From contig CM054118.1 of assembly GCA_028673005.1 (NCBI GenBank), positions 60,755,401 through 60,819,400 on the forward strand: a DNA stretch of 64,000 nucleotides, given 5' to 3'. Positions 32,340 through 44,962 of the stretch are shown here, piece by piece. Each line of letters starts with the position of its first letter. Position 1 is the stretch's first letter. The notes under the pieces were generated by a model that was not told the origin of the DNA, did not search any database, and worked only from the letters and a program-made list of their open reading frames with translations. A program made the position numbers and the translations under genes. Source of the stretch: Tanypteryx hageni (Eukaryota > Arthropoda > Insecta > Odonata > Petaluridae).

Positions 32340-33890
32340 TGCCCCTCAGGTGTGCGTGGATTAAGTAGTTAATTTAAGACACTTTCCATTCTTCTTTCTT
32401 TTCCTCTCTACTATCCTCCTCCCTCTCTCTCTCTCATTCTCTGGGAAAAAGGCTTCCCAGTCTCAATCTCGCTCTAATAAACACCATTATCTATCTTCGC
32501 ATTTCCCTCCCCATTCCTCATTTCGTAAACTCAAAATCTTCGTCTTCAAAAACTCTTTCTGAGACATCTACAGTAGAAAATTAAATATGCATTCTTTTGC
32601 ACGTACTGTGGTTCAAGTTTCTAATTTCTACGACAATTATAAGTAATTCTACGTATTAATCAAATGGCGAATGGAAACTATCCTGGCATCGATCCCATGT
32701 ACTAAACTAAACAACTGCACATTTGTCACATGCAGAAACTCCTCACGCCGAATTAACGTCAAAATTGGACCCATCGCGATTTATTTATCCGGTACTTTAC
32801 TGCGTACATGCCGAGTTTGAACGCTTAATTCCATCGGAAAATCCTCTTTACAAGCGTTCCTGACAGCAACAATACTCCAATGTTAATCTTATGGGAAGTT
32901 TTCGAATTTAAAAAAATATTAACTTAAAAACCTCCCGTTTTCGTAATGTTTGCTTTGTTTAGGAGTCACGAATAATCAAACAGTTTGCAAAATTTCAGCT
33001 TTTTAGCTCATCCGAAATTAAGAAATAATTTTGACGTAATTTGCATTAGGCAGATAGTGCGGTGATAATGTAGTGATATATAAAAATGAAAATAATAACA
33101 AGTAACGGTATAAAAATGTATTTTTATAACCAACTTTTATATGGCTAATACTTTAATATGAATAAACTTTATAATATAATTATGTTAGCTTGCGTAAAAA
33201 TTTGCAAAAATGTCTACCTACCAGCTGTTGGTTGATGGGGGGGGGGGGTATCTTTTTACAGTTAAGAGAATGGCAGACAGAAGTAGAGAATTCAGTGGTA
33301 AACATAAGAATGTTTGATATATAAGTAGTACGAAGTTTGAGAGTAACTTTTTTTCATTAATGGAAATACTAACTTATTCATTCATATTGCTTAAAATCAA
33401 CGAAAATATACTGCTAGTCCAGAGTAATTCAGCTTTAGATACTAGTAGGAGTAAAATTGTTGAATATTTCATATTTTAGTCACCTAACTTAAATGACAAA
33501 AATAATAAATTGTTCTTTTCCTAACATCACATCAACCATCCATATAAAACACTGCATAAATATAGTTGTCTGAAGAATTGCTAAGCAACAACACAACAAT
33601 TTAAAATGTTTCATTTAAATTTGTTCAAATTAACATCCTTTACAACCGTATTACCTATCTTAAATAGTGAATAAAGACAAAAAGTATTTAAGATAAATAA
33701 AAACTTACTATCAATAACAAATACGATAAATAAAAACTGACAATTACTAGCAGAAATATCCCTTCAAAAAACGTAGGCTCGCATCAATACCAATTAATAT
33801 GAAGGGACCTATTAAAACATTACAGCAATAGTTTGTTTAATCTCGTTTCTCACGTAATTTCAAATACACATTTATCGCAGCGCGAATGTA
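32340..33890. other. intergenic DNA with a 12-base G run
   Basis: No gene recognised. A run of 12 G sits at 33237..33248, and a ct-rich run at 32400..32440. Confidence 0.45.
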
Positions 33891-33892
33891 AG

Positions 33893-33967
33893 GACCTGTT
33901 GGCCTAGATGACTACGCGTTGGTGAGGTGTGGTGGTTCGAACCCCGCAAGCAGCTTTGGATTTTTTT
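33893..33967 (+). repeat. tRNA-like (SINE head) sequence with Pol III B box and T-run
   Basis: tggcctagatgactacg resembles an A box, ggttcgaacc (33934..33943) is a perfect B-box core, and seven T follow at 33961. No convincing cloverleaf forms, so this is a tRNA-derived sequence rather than a tRNA gene. Confidence 0.45.
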
Positions 33968-34639
33968 CTTATTAGACGGATTCCAATATATAACTTTTAT
34001 ATTAATTTCGCTTATTATTATAAAAGTTGGTAATAATATACACGCGACTAAGTTTTTTCAAATCTATTACGCCTTTGAAATCCTTCTAGGTAAATAAATC
34101 GTTATCGATATAATCTTACCATTATGATCACCGGTTTAACAAATCATGCCATTTTAAGACATCATTAAAATTCCACCACAGTTCTCGTATATTTTCATTA
34201 ATAAAAACGTTTTCGGGCAAAATAAGATGAAATGGGTTGTAGTATGCTACTTCTCATTCTCTCCTTTTACAGCGGACTTCAGGGATGGAGGCAGACCCGT
34301 CAAGACCGTGTTTAAACTCTGGGGCATTCCAAAATATTAATGGTACTGGTGAACAAGACAAAGACATTATAAAATAACAATTTTTACGGATTAACTTTGT
34401 TTCCATGACATTATTTCTATACACCTTCCTTTTCAATGTGAAGAGGGGGTCCAAAAATTTGCTTTTCCTAGGGAGAGTGTACTCGCGCCTTCGCTGAATA
34501 ATCTCCTACGTAATTCCTTTACAAAATATTTCTACTTTTCACCTATGACCAGGAGAAATACCCGTCAGTATAAATAATAAATTCAAAATCAAAATCTACG
34601 ATTGCAGGTTTTACAGTTATTTATAAAAATACCATTTTA

Positions 34640-35060
34640 TATTTTTTGTCCATATAAGTTAAATGAAAGAAATCAAAAAGAATTAAACTGATGTGGGCAA
34701 CACATGACTTTCTCCATATTTATATGGCAAATTACATGTTGTTAGCGTTACTAAGATGTAACTAAGCGTCAATTGTTAACAATAGTCTTCGGTAGGTGGC
34801 GTGGTGGTGGCAGCTAAAAATATCTCTTAAACAATGCATTATATGGAAAATATATCGAACAAAGGTTGTAGAAAATAAAATTTTCTACAACATTTCTTCC
34901 AATTCATTTCAAAATAACGGTAAAGTGACACGAGTAAACACCCACTTCCGGTCTACCGTTGACCTGATTAATAATTTTTGAGTTGGAACGCCCACAAAAT
35001 TCTATCACATACAGACTGACAGGCAGACACAGACATCATTGAGAAAATAGTCAAAACGTA
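34640..35060 (-). repeat. dispersed repeat family, copy 1 of 3
   Basis: In reverse orientation to the copies at 43470..43870 and 59240..59960. Shared features are the (g)ctgccacc block, gactattgttaac, ttacgtcttagtaac, an acaacatttctt-type pairing region and ggagaaagtcatg. An outer ctgtcagtctgtatgtga region matches the 59390 end. No coding sequence; possibly the 3' part of a LINE or a SINE. Confidence 0.65.
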
Positions 35061-35334
35061 TTCAGACAGACATGTATTTCCGTTGAAATCTCGAATTCGA
35101 TTTTTTTCATAAAAACGATACTTTCTCTATGCTTCGTATATGGAGAATGTAAAAAGACGTAAAAAAGCAGATAATCATTAACCTTTTCCTTTCTGTTGCT
35201 TTACTATGCACCAATCTGCAATTTAACCTTATTGTATTGCCTGCATAGCTTGATGGCATATGGATGAAGGAAAAAATAACTGGAGACAGCAGGTAAGGCC
35301 GGAAAAATAGACCCTTTCAGCCTGCCGAGTTCTC

Positions 35335-35607
35335 TATATCAACGGAAGCAAAACCCGCCACAGAGGCCGACCACGGGGGCGTGTGGGCTTCAGCGGCCGC
35401 CCAACCAATACAGAAGCGAGCTCGAACCACCGCCAAATTCGATAGGCTTCCGTCCTCTGGGCGGCTGTAAACGCACTGTTCTCGACGGGAGCTTTTTTCA
35501 GCTCTTTTGAGCGCACGAATTTAGCGCACGAATTTAGCGTTGGATTTGAACCCGCTTCCTCGGTATTGGTGGGTAGGCCACTAAGCCCACTCCGCCACCG
35601 AGCCGAC
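35335..35607 (-). mobile_element. tRNA-derived SINE
   Basis: The minus strand starts gtcggctcggtggcggagtg (A-box region), and gcgggttcaaatcc follows at 35555..35542 (B box). A GC-rich body of about 200 bases then continues, quite unlike the AT-rich surroundings. A 14-base direct duplication (gcgcacgaattta) lies at about 35511..35539. Confidence 0.65.
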
Positions 35608-36149
35608 GTTAGAAAACGTGTTTTAGTCGCTTTCCTTCCAGCAGGCACGGGCAGCCTTGAGGGGTGGTACGGAGGGTAATATGGAGGGGTAGTAACCGTA
35701 TTGTTCTCAGCTGAGAGAGATAGAAAGTCGTAATACACGATGTTATGGCGTGAATGCTAAGCACGATGTTCCAGTATGGCGTGAATGCTAATGCACTATA
35801 ATAATATTCCCATCAATATACACGACAAATACTGCGTGATCGTTTCTATGCAATCGGCAAACACATCGATTGTGAGAGAGAGTGTCGACCCCTAGCGACA
35901 TTAGAATCATATTTTGATTACGCAATTTGTCTCGCGATATTATTCCTGAGGTGTTAGTCCACGAAGCATAAACAAGCCAACGGAGTTTCTTGATAGCTGT
36001 TGATGAGAATTTCTCGACGTTAGTTGTGTACGGAAAGAATTTAAGAATTGTTGGAAGGATCACCAGTGAGAGACGCGGATAAACAAGAATCCTCCATTCG
36101 TTTGATCAACTGGAGCGTCCTGTGTCTTAATGCGAAATGGTACGGAATT

Positions 36150-38900
36150 CTTTTTATGGAAGCAGTGAAGGAAAGAGGGGTGGAGGAGAGAGGAGGAGTA
36201 GGAGAGGAGAGGAGAGGTGAGGAGGGAAGAGGAGAGGGAAGGAGGGAAAGAAAAGAAGAGGGGAGGATGTGAGGTGAGGAGGAGAGGGGAGGAGGAAAAG
36301 AAGGGGGGAGTAGGAGAGGGGAGAAGAAAGAGAGGGGGGGAGGAGGAGAGGAGTAGAATAGGGGCGGTGAGGGGAGGAGGAGAGGAGGAGAAGAGGGGAG
36401 AAGGAGAGGGGAGGAGGAGAGGAGGAGGAGAAGGGAGAAGGAGAGGGGAGGAGAGGGGAGGAGAGAGGTGGAGGAGGAGAGGGGAGGAGAGGGGAGGAGA
36501 GGTGAGGAGGTCAGGGGAGGAGGAGGTCAGGGGAGGAGGAGTTCAGGGGAGGAGGAAAAGGGAGGAGGAGAGAGGAGGAGGAGAGGGAAGGAGGAGAGGG
36601 GTGGAGGAGAGGGGAGGAGGTGGAGTGGGGAGGAGGAGGAGAGGGGAGGAGAAGTAGAGTCGAGGAGGTGGGGAGAGGAGGTGGGAAGGGGTGGAAGAAA
36701 GGGAGGGTGGGGAAGAATAGGAGGTGGACAGGGGGGGAGAAGAGGGGAGGGGAGTAGGAGAAGAGGGAAGGAGAGGAGGAAGGGAGGAGTAGAGGGAAGG
36801 AGAGAAGAAGGGGAGGGGGAGAGGGAAGGAGAGTGGGAGGAGTGGGAATGAAAGAGTAGGGGAGGGAGGAGGAGGATAGGGAAGTTGGGGAGGGGAGGGT
36901 GAAGTGAGGAGGAGGAGAGGCGAAGAGGAAAGATTAGGAGGAGTGGAGGGAAGGAGCATAGGAGGAGTGGAGGGGGAAAGGGAAGTAGAGGAGGACGGGA
37001 GGATGAAAGGGAAGGAGCGGCGAAGGAAAAAAGGGAGCTGAAGAAGGAAAAAGAGGAGGAGAGGGATGGAGAGAAGAGGGAAAGAAAGGTCGAGGGGGTG
37101 GAGATGGGAGTGGAGAGGGAAAGAGAGGAGAGAAGGAAAGGGAAGGAGGGGAGGAGAGAAGGAGGGGAGGGAAGGAAAGGAGGTAGGGTAGGAGGAGAGT
37201 AGTATGGTAGGATGACATGAAAGGAGAGGAGGAGTGGTGGGAAGGAGAAGAGGAGGGGAAATAGAGAGGAAGGGAGATAGAGAGGAGAGGAGCAGGAGAG
37301 AAGGGGAGCAGGAGGGGTTGGGAGGAGAAGAGGGAAGGATAGAAGGGGAGTGTAGGAGGAGAGGGAAGGATAGGAGGGGAGTGTAGGAGGAGAGGAAAGG
37401 AGGGGAGGAGAGACGTGAGGAGGGGAGGGGTGTAGTAGAGGAACGGAGAGAAGGGGGGGAGGGAAGGAGGAGAGGGGAGGAGAGAATGAGAGTGAAAGAT
37501 AGGAGGAGAGAGGGAAGGAGATGAGTGGAGGAGAGGGAAGGAGAGTAGGTGAGGGATTGAACGGAGGAGGGGTGTGTAGGAGGTAATGAGGATGGGAAGA
37601 TGAATAAAAGGAGAGGAGGAGGGGAATAGTAGAGTGAATGTGAGCAGGGGAGTGGGAAAGAGAGGAGAAGAGGAAAGGATAGGAGTGGAGGGAAGGAGAG
37701 GAGGGGAGAAGAGGAGGAGGAGAGGAGGAGAGAAGCAGGATAGAAGGGAGGGGAGAGGGAAGGAGAGGCTGAGGGGAGGATAAGGGGGGCTGGAGGAGGG
37801 GAGCTGGAGAGGGAAAGACAGGAGGAGGGTAGGAGGAGAGAGGAGAGGGAAGAGGAGGAGTATGTGAGGATGAGAGGGAAGGGGTGGAGGGGAAGAGAAG
37901 AGGAAAGAATAGGAGTGGAGAAGGAGAGGGAAGGATGGGAGGATTGAATGGGGAGAGGGAAGGAGAGGAGAAGAAACAGGAGAGGAGGGGAAGAGGAGAA
38001 GGAAAGGGAGAAGAGGGAAGGAGAGCAGGAGTGGAACACTAGATGGTAGGATGGGAGGATAAGAGAGGGAGAGGAGTATAGGTGGGGAGGAGTGGAGGAG
38101 TAGGAGGGGAGAGGAAGTTTGGCGGGCAGGAAGAGGGGAGAGGAGGATAGGCGGAGAGGGGAAGAGCTGGAGAGCAGAAGAATGAAGAAGAGGAGGAGGC
38201 AAGCAGCAGAGAAGGGGAGGGAAGAAAGGAGGAGGAGAGGGGAAAATAGAGGTGGAGAGGTAAGGAAGGAGGAGGGGAGGTAAGGAAGGAGTAGGGGAGG
38301 CAAGGAAAGAAGAGGGGAGGTAAGGAAGGAGGAGGGGATGTGAGGAGGGGAAGGGGATGGTGGTGGAGGAGAGGACGGAAAAGGGGGTGGAGGAGAGAGG
38401 AATGGGTGGAGAGGGAAGGAGCGGAGGAGGGTAACACGAGATGGAAGGAGAGGAGTGGGGAAGAGGAGGGGAGAGGAAGATAGACGTAGAGGAGGAGGGG
38501 AGCATAAGAGGGTAGGAGAGAAGGGAAGGTGGAGATGGAAGGAGAGGAGGGAATGAGAGGAGGAGGGGAAGCAGGAGCGGAGGAGGTTTGCAGGAGAGGA
38601 GGGGGAAAGAGGGGTGAAGATGAGGGGGAAAGAGGAGAAGAGGGAAGGGAGTGTAGATTAGGGAAAGGGGAGGAGGTGACGAAGGAGAGGGAAAGGGGGG
38701 AAGAGGGGCAGGAGAGGGGAGGAGGGGTGCAGAAGAGGGGAACAGGAAATGGAAGAAGAGGATTGGAGGGATGAGAGGGAAGGACGAGGGGAGGGAAAGA
38801 GGAGGGGAGAGAAGGATGATGGGATGGAAGGTGTGGAGGGAAGGAGGATGGGTGGGAATGAGGTGGGGAGGGGAGGGGAAGAGTGAGGGTGAGGGGCATG
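36150..38900. repeat. 2.75-kb purine tract, degenerate (GGAGGAGAGGGGA)n
   Basis: The plus strand is almost wholly A and G with no strict period; words ggaggagagggga and gggaaggagag dominate. The long Ser/Pro/Leu frames on the minus strand (up to 586 codons) are consequences of the composition, not genes. Confidence 0.95.
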
Positions 38901-38904
38901 GCTA

Positions 38905-38936
38905 TTGATTGATTGATATGGTCTTTATTTGTGGCA
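38905..38936 (-). mobile_element. LINE 3' tail
   Basis: On the minus strand it reads caaataaagaccatatcaat followed by caatcaat. The same tail ends the LINE at 60765 (caaataaagaccacatcaat). It sits exactly between two different purine repeats. Confidence 0.6.
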
Positions 38937-40070
38937 GTAGTGGAATGGGAGAGGGATATGATAATATTGGAATAGGAATGGGATGAGGATGGGATAGTGA
39001 TGGAATGGGATAGGGATGGTGATGGGAGAGGATGGCGATTGGAGGGGAATAAGGATGGGTGGGGATTGGAGAGGGATGGGGATTGGAGTGGGAATGTGAG
39101 AGGTATGGGAATGGTAGAGGGATGGGAATGGGATGGAATTTGGGAGATGGAATGGGAGAGGTACGGAAGAGGATGGGATTTGGATAGGAATGTATGTGGG
39201 ATTGGAATGGGAGTGGGATGTGAGTGGGATGGGGCTGGAAGATGGATGGGAATGATTGAGAAATTAATAGAATGAGAGAGGGATGTGATGAAAGGTGGTT
39301 GGGAGATTGATAGGATTTTGAGAGGGATGGGGATGGGTAAGTGTTGAGCAACGAAGAGGAATGGAAACGTCTGAAGGACGGGAATGGATGGAGGAGAGTA
39401 AGGGGGTAGGGATGGGAATGGTTAAGGTATGGAATTGGGTAAGGTATTATTTGAAATGTTTTTAGATGGAAGAAGTGTTAGATGGAATTGGGATTTAATG
39501 GAATAGGGATAAAATGGAATAGGGATTAGATGGAAGATGGATTAGATGGAAGAGGGGATTAGATGACATAGAGAGGATTGGGAATGAGATGTGGATGAAT
39601 ACTGGAGAGGGATTGAAATGGGAATGTATGTGGTGGGGATTTGGTTGGAATTGGGAGGGGAAAGGAATAGGCTTGGTAGGGGAGAAGAATGAGAAAGGAA
39701 AGGGTAATTTGATGAGAATGGAATGGGAATGGAAGAGAAATGATAAGGGAAGATGGATGGGAATAGGATAATTATGGGAATGGAAAAGGCATAGGTATGG
39801 TTTTGGGAGAGGATGGTTTAGGAAAGGAGAGAGAGGAGAAAGGGAGAGGGTTGGGAATGGGAGAGGTTTTGAAATGGGAGAGGTTTGAGAATTGGAGCGA
39901 AATGAGTTAGGAATGGGTATTGTAAATGGATGGCTATTAGACAAGGATTCATATTGGTTATGGATGGGGATGGGTAGGAATGGGTAGTGGAGAGGGATGT
40001 GGATTGGTAAGTGATGGTGATTGGGAAGGGATGGGAGAGGGATGGGTGAGAAATGGAAGAGGAATGATAA
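38937..40070. repeat. degenerate (GGAATGGGAT)n repeat, about 1.1 kb
   Basis: Words gggatggg, ggaatggga and gagaggga recur with variable spacing of about 6-22 bases. T is present, unlike the adjacent tract. Long frames on both strands are compositional. Confidence 0.93.
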
Positions 40071-40074
40071 GGAG

Positions 40075-40215
40075 GAACTGTCAAACCAGTTTTCTCGCCT
40101 TTGGGGATCAGAGAAACTGGCAATCCAGTTTTGTCTCCAGAAACTGGAAATCCAGTTTTCTTGCCTGAGGTGATTCGAGAAACTGTCAATCCAATTTTCT
40201 TGCCTGAGAACTCTC
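40075..40215. repeat. tandem repeat, about 3.5 units of 30-50 bp
   Basis: Units share gaaactggcaatccagtttt and cttgcctgaggtgattcga. The minus-strand frame encodes a repeated SGKKTGFPVS-type peptide, probably by chance. Confidence 0.85.
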
Positions 40216-40259
40216 TCAACTGAGAACGTTACTTCATCTCTGTACAATGTTCTTCTGAA

Positions 40260-41760
40260 GACTACCTTTACCTGATAAAAGCAAATCAACCTGACCTTAT
40301 TTCACTTCTACCGTTCATCTTAGAAGGGAGAATGTTAAAATGTTTGGCAAGGAGAATTAACTCATAAGAAGGGAATTATTCTAAGAGATCAATGGAAAAA
40401 TTGGAACTGACCACCCCTCTGCTTGGGGATTTCCTGACGAAATCCTATGGAAAAAGAATGACGTGGTTCTATTGGGAATTATACCAGTTGGCAGGATATC
40501 GCCACCCTAATCTGTTTCACTTTGGTTGATGGGGATGATAAATTATGAAGGTGGTACTGGAATGGAGAATATTCCTAAATATTGAGGGAATTTATTGCTG
40601 TACTTAAATTAGAAGGGGGTACCGGTATTGTGAAAATTCAAAATATTTTTAGAATTCAGTACTGATAGAGTACATCTTTCCTATTGGAAAGAAAAAGTTC
40701 TAAATAAAGGTCCTTAGGAGGATTCTTCATCAATTGCATGGGCAGCACTAAAGACAAAGGGGATATGGGAAAGAAAAGATGGGTGAAAACCTGTACGAGA
40801 GTTGCCTGAAGTTCCATAGATTATAAAAATAACAGTTGATTCCTCCTATTACATTTCCTATGTAGTGTGTTGCTAACTGTATTGCCACGCATTATTTGTA
40901 TCATGGGAAGATGTCATTTTTTAACTTTATTTGTTGCAGCTTGTCACTTTCTTTCAAAAGAAAACGCTCATGTACAATTTTCTCTTAATGGCGTTGTTGT
41001 CGGATACGCTACAAAATTAATATTTGCGATTATAATAAATTCGCCCTTATGTCATTTATCTCATCTTTCTCTTTCTTATTTCAGGCTAAAGAAAAAAGAG
41101 TGAACAGCACTTATCTCTCAGGAAAGAGTCGATGGCTTCAGTAAGCAGCCAGTAGAACCACGTGCCCACCACCATCTTGAATGGATGCTTCCTTGAAGGA
41201 ACCTGGTTCTGAAGGTGAAAGTCGTGGTTTCCGGAAATGCACACAAACAGCTAGGAGGATCAGTGGAGAACATTCGTCAGATTCTGCGTCAGCACCTTCT
41301 CCGTGATGAGATTCTTATCATTCACACATGCTTTGTAGCCCACTGTATAAGATCAGAAATAAATTATGAATTAATCACTGATTTTAAATTAATTTGAATT
41401 AAATTTATTTTTATGTAGATTGCTGAGCAAATTGTAGCATCTTATGCTAAATACCAAGGAAAACAGGAAATAAATTATATTAATCAGCGATTTTACATTA
41501 ATTTGTATTAAATTTATCTTATTCATGTATATGCTTAGTAAATTGTAGCATCTGACGCTAAATAAAAACCTTACACCTTATGTGTTTTGATTCCAATGAA
41601 CCCTTAATTTGCAAATAAATCTGATGTTGCTATAATATGTACCAAGTATTTAATAAATATGTGTATATATTTACTTGTTTTCGTTTCACATCTGTCAAAT
41701 ACGTAAAAATATTGTAGCATGCTTCTATTTAGAGTCACTTTACCTCACAACAATGAAATA
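40260..41760. other. intergenic DNA, short internal duplication
   Basis: No gene recognised. A stretch, aattaaatttatttttatgt...gtagcatcttatgctaaata, is repeated at about 41340..41450 and 41480..41570. Confidence 0.45.
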
Positions 41761-41829
41761 TTCACTTGACAAATTAGGCCCACAAAATCATCCTTTCCAT
41801 GGGAAAACATAAGGGTAAGCTAATTTTAC

Positions 41830-42030
41830 TATATCTTCAAACGTATTTCCAGCGGTTGCATCCCTATATCTTGCAATTCCTGCCCAAGTTTTTAATGTTT
41901 TTGAGATTCGTGACCACATAATATCATGCAGTTTCTTCCACTGAAACTTAATGTGAGTGAAATAACTATATTTTAAAAGTGATTACATAAATTTTTTATT
42001 ATGATTATTTGATAGAAATACATTATATAT
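41830..42030 (-). repeat. dispersed repeat, inverted copy of 19310..19510
   Basis: Reverse complement gives aagtgaaa/gtgaaataactatatttt and ggaagaaactgcatgatatt wording seen in the first copy. Confidence 0.6.
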
Positions 42031-42247
42031 TATATTTATTTGGGAAAAAGAAGGGAATACAAGAAATATTGCATATCATTAAGCACTACAATACAATGCT
42101 TCTTAACCGACCTCGGAAAAATACTGGTACTAAGTCTATCTATCTATCGCAGTCTATCTCTGGCTCTCGAAGGGGTCGGACGTGCCTTCGCTTCCTCCTG
42201 AACGGATCGTGGGTCTCACAGCTTCGGGTAAAGTGTAATTTGACAGA

Positions 42248-42709
42248 ATGGTCAAGTGTGGTGGTAAAGCTGTTGCCGTGGAGATGAAGTGCAAGGCCTG
42301 CAGCAGAAAGTTAAGGAACGGAGTGCAATGTTATAAATGTGAAGCATGGTATCATTTAAAATGTTCGCGAAGTAGTTCCGAAGAGTGTATGGTGGACAGT
42401 TGGAAGTGTTACTGGTGTAGAATGAGTGAGGAACGCACAACTCTGGAGGAGAAGGAGGATATAATAATAAAACTAAGGGAAGTGTTGGATAGGGCTTAGG
42501 AGAGGATAAAAGATTTGGAGAAAGAGAACAGAGAGCTAAGAAATGGAGAGAAGAAATCTCGGAGTGATAAAGAATGGAGAGAATGCAGGAGACGCAGACA
42601 AACAGAGGTTAAGAATATTTTTCGTGCCTGTGAGAAAAACGTTCGTGTGATTGGGGACTCGATGATTCGGTTTGCTGGCGAAGAATGTCGAATAGTGATG
42701 ATTACTTGA
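42248..42709 (+). pseudogene. LINE ORF1 fragment: PHD finger, coiled coil, start of SGNH esterase
   Basis: From the Met at 42248: a zinc-finger cluster CKACSRKL, CYKCEAWYHLKC and WKCYWC (Cys4-His-Cys3 order of a PHD finger, about residues 14-57), then a charged heptad-like stretch (LEEKEDIIIKLREVL; ERIKDLEKENRELR) likely to be a coiled coil, then VRVIGDSMIRFAG, the GDS block of SGNH/GDSL esterases. A single in-frame TAG (42497..42499) splits it, and another stop follows at 42709. PHD plus esterase is typical of CR1-clade ORF1 proteins, which bind nucleic acid and assist retrotransposition. It probably marks the 5' end of a LINE whose remainder is missing or replaced. Confidence 0.75.
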
Positions 42710-42859
42710 GTTGGGTTAAGGTATAAGCCCACAGACGTCAAATGTGCGAGATTTATTTCCGAATTTTTCCTTGGCGACTTTTTGAACAAGAAAAAGATAA
42801 TAATTAGGTTACGATTGGAGGTTAGCTAAGGGTAAGCGGGAGAGGTGGAATCAGCTGAC

Positions 42860-43435
42860 GGGCATGAAGAAGGCACATATCTCGCAACGAAAACATCACT
42901 TTGGATCACTTTCACGTTAAAATGCACGCCATTGTACAACAAGACTGAATACAAAACACAAAAATTACAGAAAAAACTCCATTCACTCACAAACAAAAAT
43001 TATACACGAAAGCCCAGAAGCAATCCCAAAACTTCAAACAACAATGTTTTCAATCATTCACATGAATCCTTCAATGCAGAAGAAATTTCTCTCCTCAACA
43101 AAAGACTAAAATAGGCCCTTCCTCGCAGAAAACCACCATTAGAATACGTAATAGAATTTCGTTGTTAACCAAAATCAAACAAAACACAACCCACACCTAC
43201 TCACCATAAACGGTATCAAATAGTGAAATCGTAGTAAAACTTGTTTTTACGCTAAGGCTGAAAAGGGAAATACAGTCGTTATAATGCACAAGGATCAATA
43301 CTACCAAAAAGTTTATCAACATTTCCAAGAAGGCTCCTACATTAAAATCCCCAAAAAGAACCATCAGACCTAACTGATCAATAAAACAGAAAGCACTCAA
43401 TTTTCATTCGGATATCTCCAATCCAGTAGCTCCCA
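42860..43435 (+). pseudogene. Penelope-like element: N-terminal / RT-start fragment, frameshifted
   Basis: Frame one gives LQKKLHSLTNKN and HESFNAEEISLLNKRLK. After stops and frameshifts come LPRRKPPLEYVIE, then KAEKGNTVVIMHKDQYYQK (about 43255..43310), the signature that opens the reverse transcriptase of Penelope-like elements (A-D/E-K-G-N-x-V-V). FQEGSYIKIPKKN follows. The copy is riddled with stops. It precedes a dispersed repeat at 43470. Confidence 0.75.
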
Positions 43436-43469
43436 GAATGTATTTCCAAAATTACACAAATCATTCGTC

Positions 43470-43870
43470 TTCTTTAATATTTGATGCATGTAAAAATGAA
43501 TCGGAATAAAAGTTGTAAGAACTTTAATTTTCTACAACCTATGTTTGAAACATTTTCCCATATAATGCATTGTTTAAGAGATATCTTATATTTTTAGCTG
43601 CCACCTATCGATGACTATTGTTAACTATTGACGCTTAGTTACGTCTTAGTAACACTCATTTTTATTATTTTAATTATTGGAGCTTTGTGGCTATATCCAA
43701 TATCAGAAGGCTATGGTTTGAACTTTTTCTGTTTGTAAAGTCTAAAATTTTCTCGCAGTTCCTTAAAATATTTATTATCATTTAACCTATTTGGAATTTT
43801 TAGAAATATTTCAGATATGGAGAAAGTCATGAGGTGGCCACATCCGATTTTTTTTCAATGTGAAAAGTAT
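43470..43870 (+). repeat. dispersed repeat family, copy 2 of 3
   Basis: aatatttgatgcatgtaaaa...tcccatataatgcattgttt...gctgccacctatcgatgact...ctcgcagttccttaaaatat...ggagaaagtcatgaggtggc: the same order as at 59570..59950. Confidence 0.75.
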
Positions 43871-43879
43871 TAAATATAC

Positions 43880-44950
43880 TTCTCGTTGTGAAAATTCACT
43901 ACTTAAAAATTATTCACGGGTGTAATTATCGATAGTTATTCTTGAGGCTGTTGACGAGGGCAAATTGCCTTGAGTCTCATTATCTGTTATAAACGGAACG
44001 AGGGTTCTAAGGAATGGCCTAGTTCTTAGACAACCCACAAGACTGCAATATAATGGCGGGTTGCCAGTAGCTACGGGTAACTATGGAGACAAATTGAACG
44101 ATCAATGGTCTTTCATGTTTTACCATTGATTTAAAGGCCGTGTATTGTAAATTAAAATAAAAATTTCATTTACGCAAATTCTTTACAAAAATATCTTCCC
44201 GGAATTATTTAATCGCACGTGATAAACTATTAGTCTAAAACAATTGGCAATTCTACAATATTTATTATTTCATCGCCAAAATTTATGGATTATGTACTTT
44301 TCCTTATGTCTGAATGTTTCATATAATTGAGTGGTTTTTCATTAAGTGCGTTACTAAGGAATATTTTAACAAAAGACAATAAGAAAATGTTACAAATGGT
44401 TCACATAACTTAAGCAGAGGTGCTATCTTTATTCCAAAATACCTTTCCGTCATATCTCGTAGAAAACAATATAAGTCATACGAGAAAGGCCTTTAATAAA
44501 ATTTGTAAAGTAGATATTTAGCATGACTACATAAATCATTAGATCGTCCCTGACTTGCGCTTATGAAAAGTGCGTATTTCTTCTTTCGTTTAACATAGGT
44601 TGTTCGTGGTAGCCGTTGAGTATATATCTGCCGTCAAAGGCACGCGACATATTTCATACAGTTTAATTCCAAGTTGTTCGTTTTTCAAATCAATTCAAAC
44701 TTGTGGATTGAGTGAAAAATTAGATTTTGCAAAACAAATTATGAATTTTGGAAGTCAAATTTTTTACTTATCACAAAAGAAATTTTGGATGTATTTCATT
44801 GTAATATGTACTCCTTAAATGTACTGTGGCTGAAAAATTTACGACACATTGACTGAAAAGAATAGGAATTAAAAACGCTGAATATCTCATAGACATGGAA
44901 TTAGGAAGAGCTTCTTAACGATAGAAAGACAGAGAGGGAATGTGAAAGTT
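43880..44950. other. intergenic DNA, nothing recognised
   Basis: No gene or repeat recognised; a 72-codon frame at 44600..44818 has no motif. Confidence 0.45.
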
Positions 44951-44962
44951 GTGAGGAAATAG

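Noticed and set aside
33893..33967. A functional tRNA gene
   Set aside because: B box is perfect, but acceptor and anticodon stems do not pair.
36543..38899. Long minus-strand ORFs (586, 523 and 286 codons) rich in Ser, Pro and Leu
   Set aside because: They overlap each other in different frames over a homopurine tract that cannot produce stops on the pyrimidine strand; no domain, signal or splice context.
38902..40289. ORFs of 149-264 codons in the GGAATGGG repeat
   Set aside because: Biased composition and repeat structure explain the open frames; peptides are low-complexity His/Pro/Ser.
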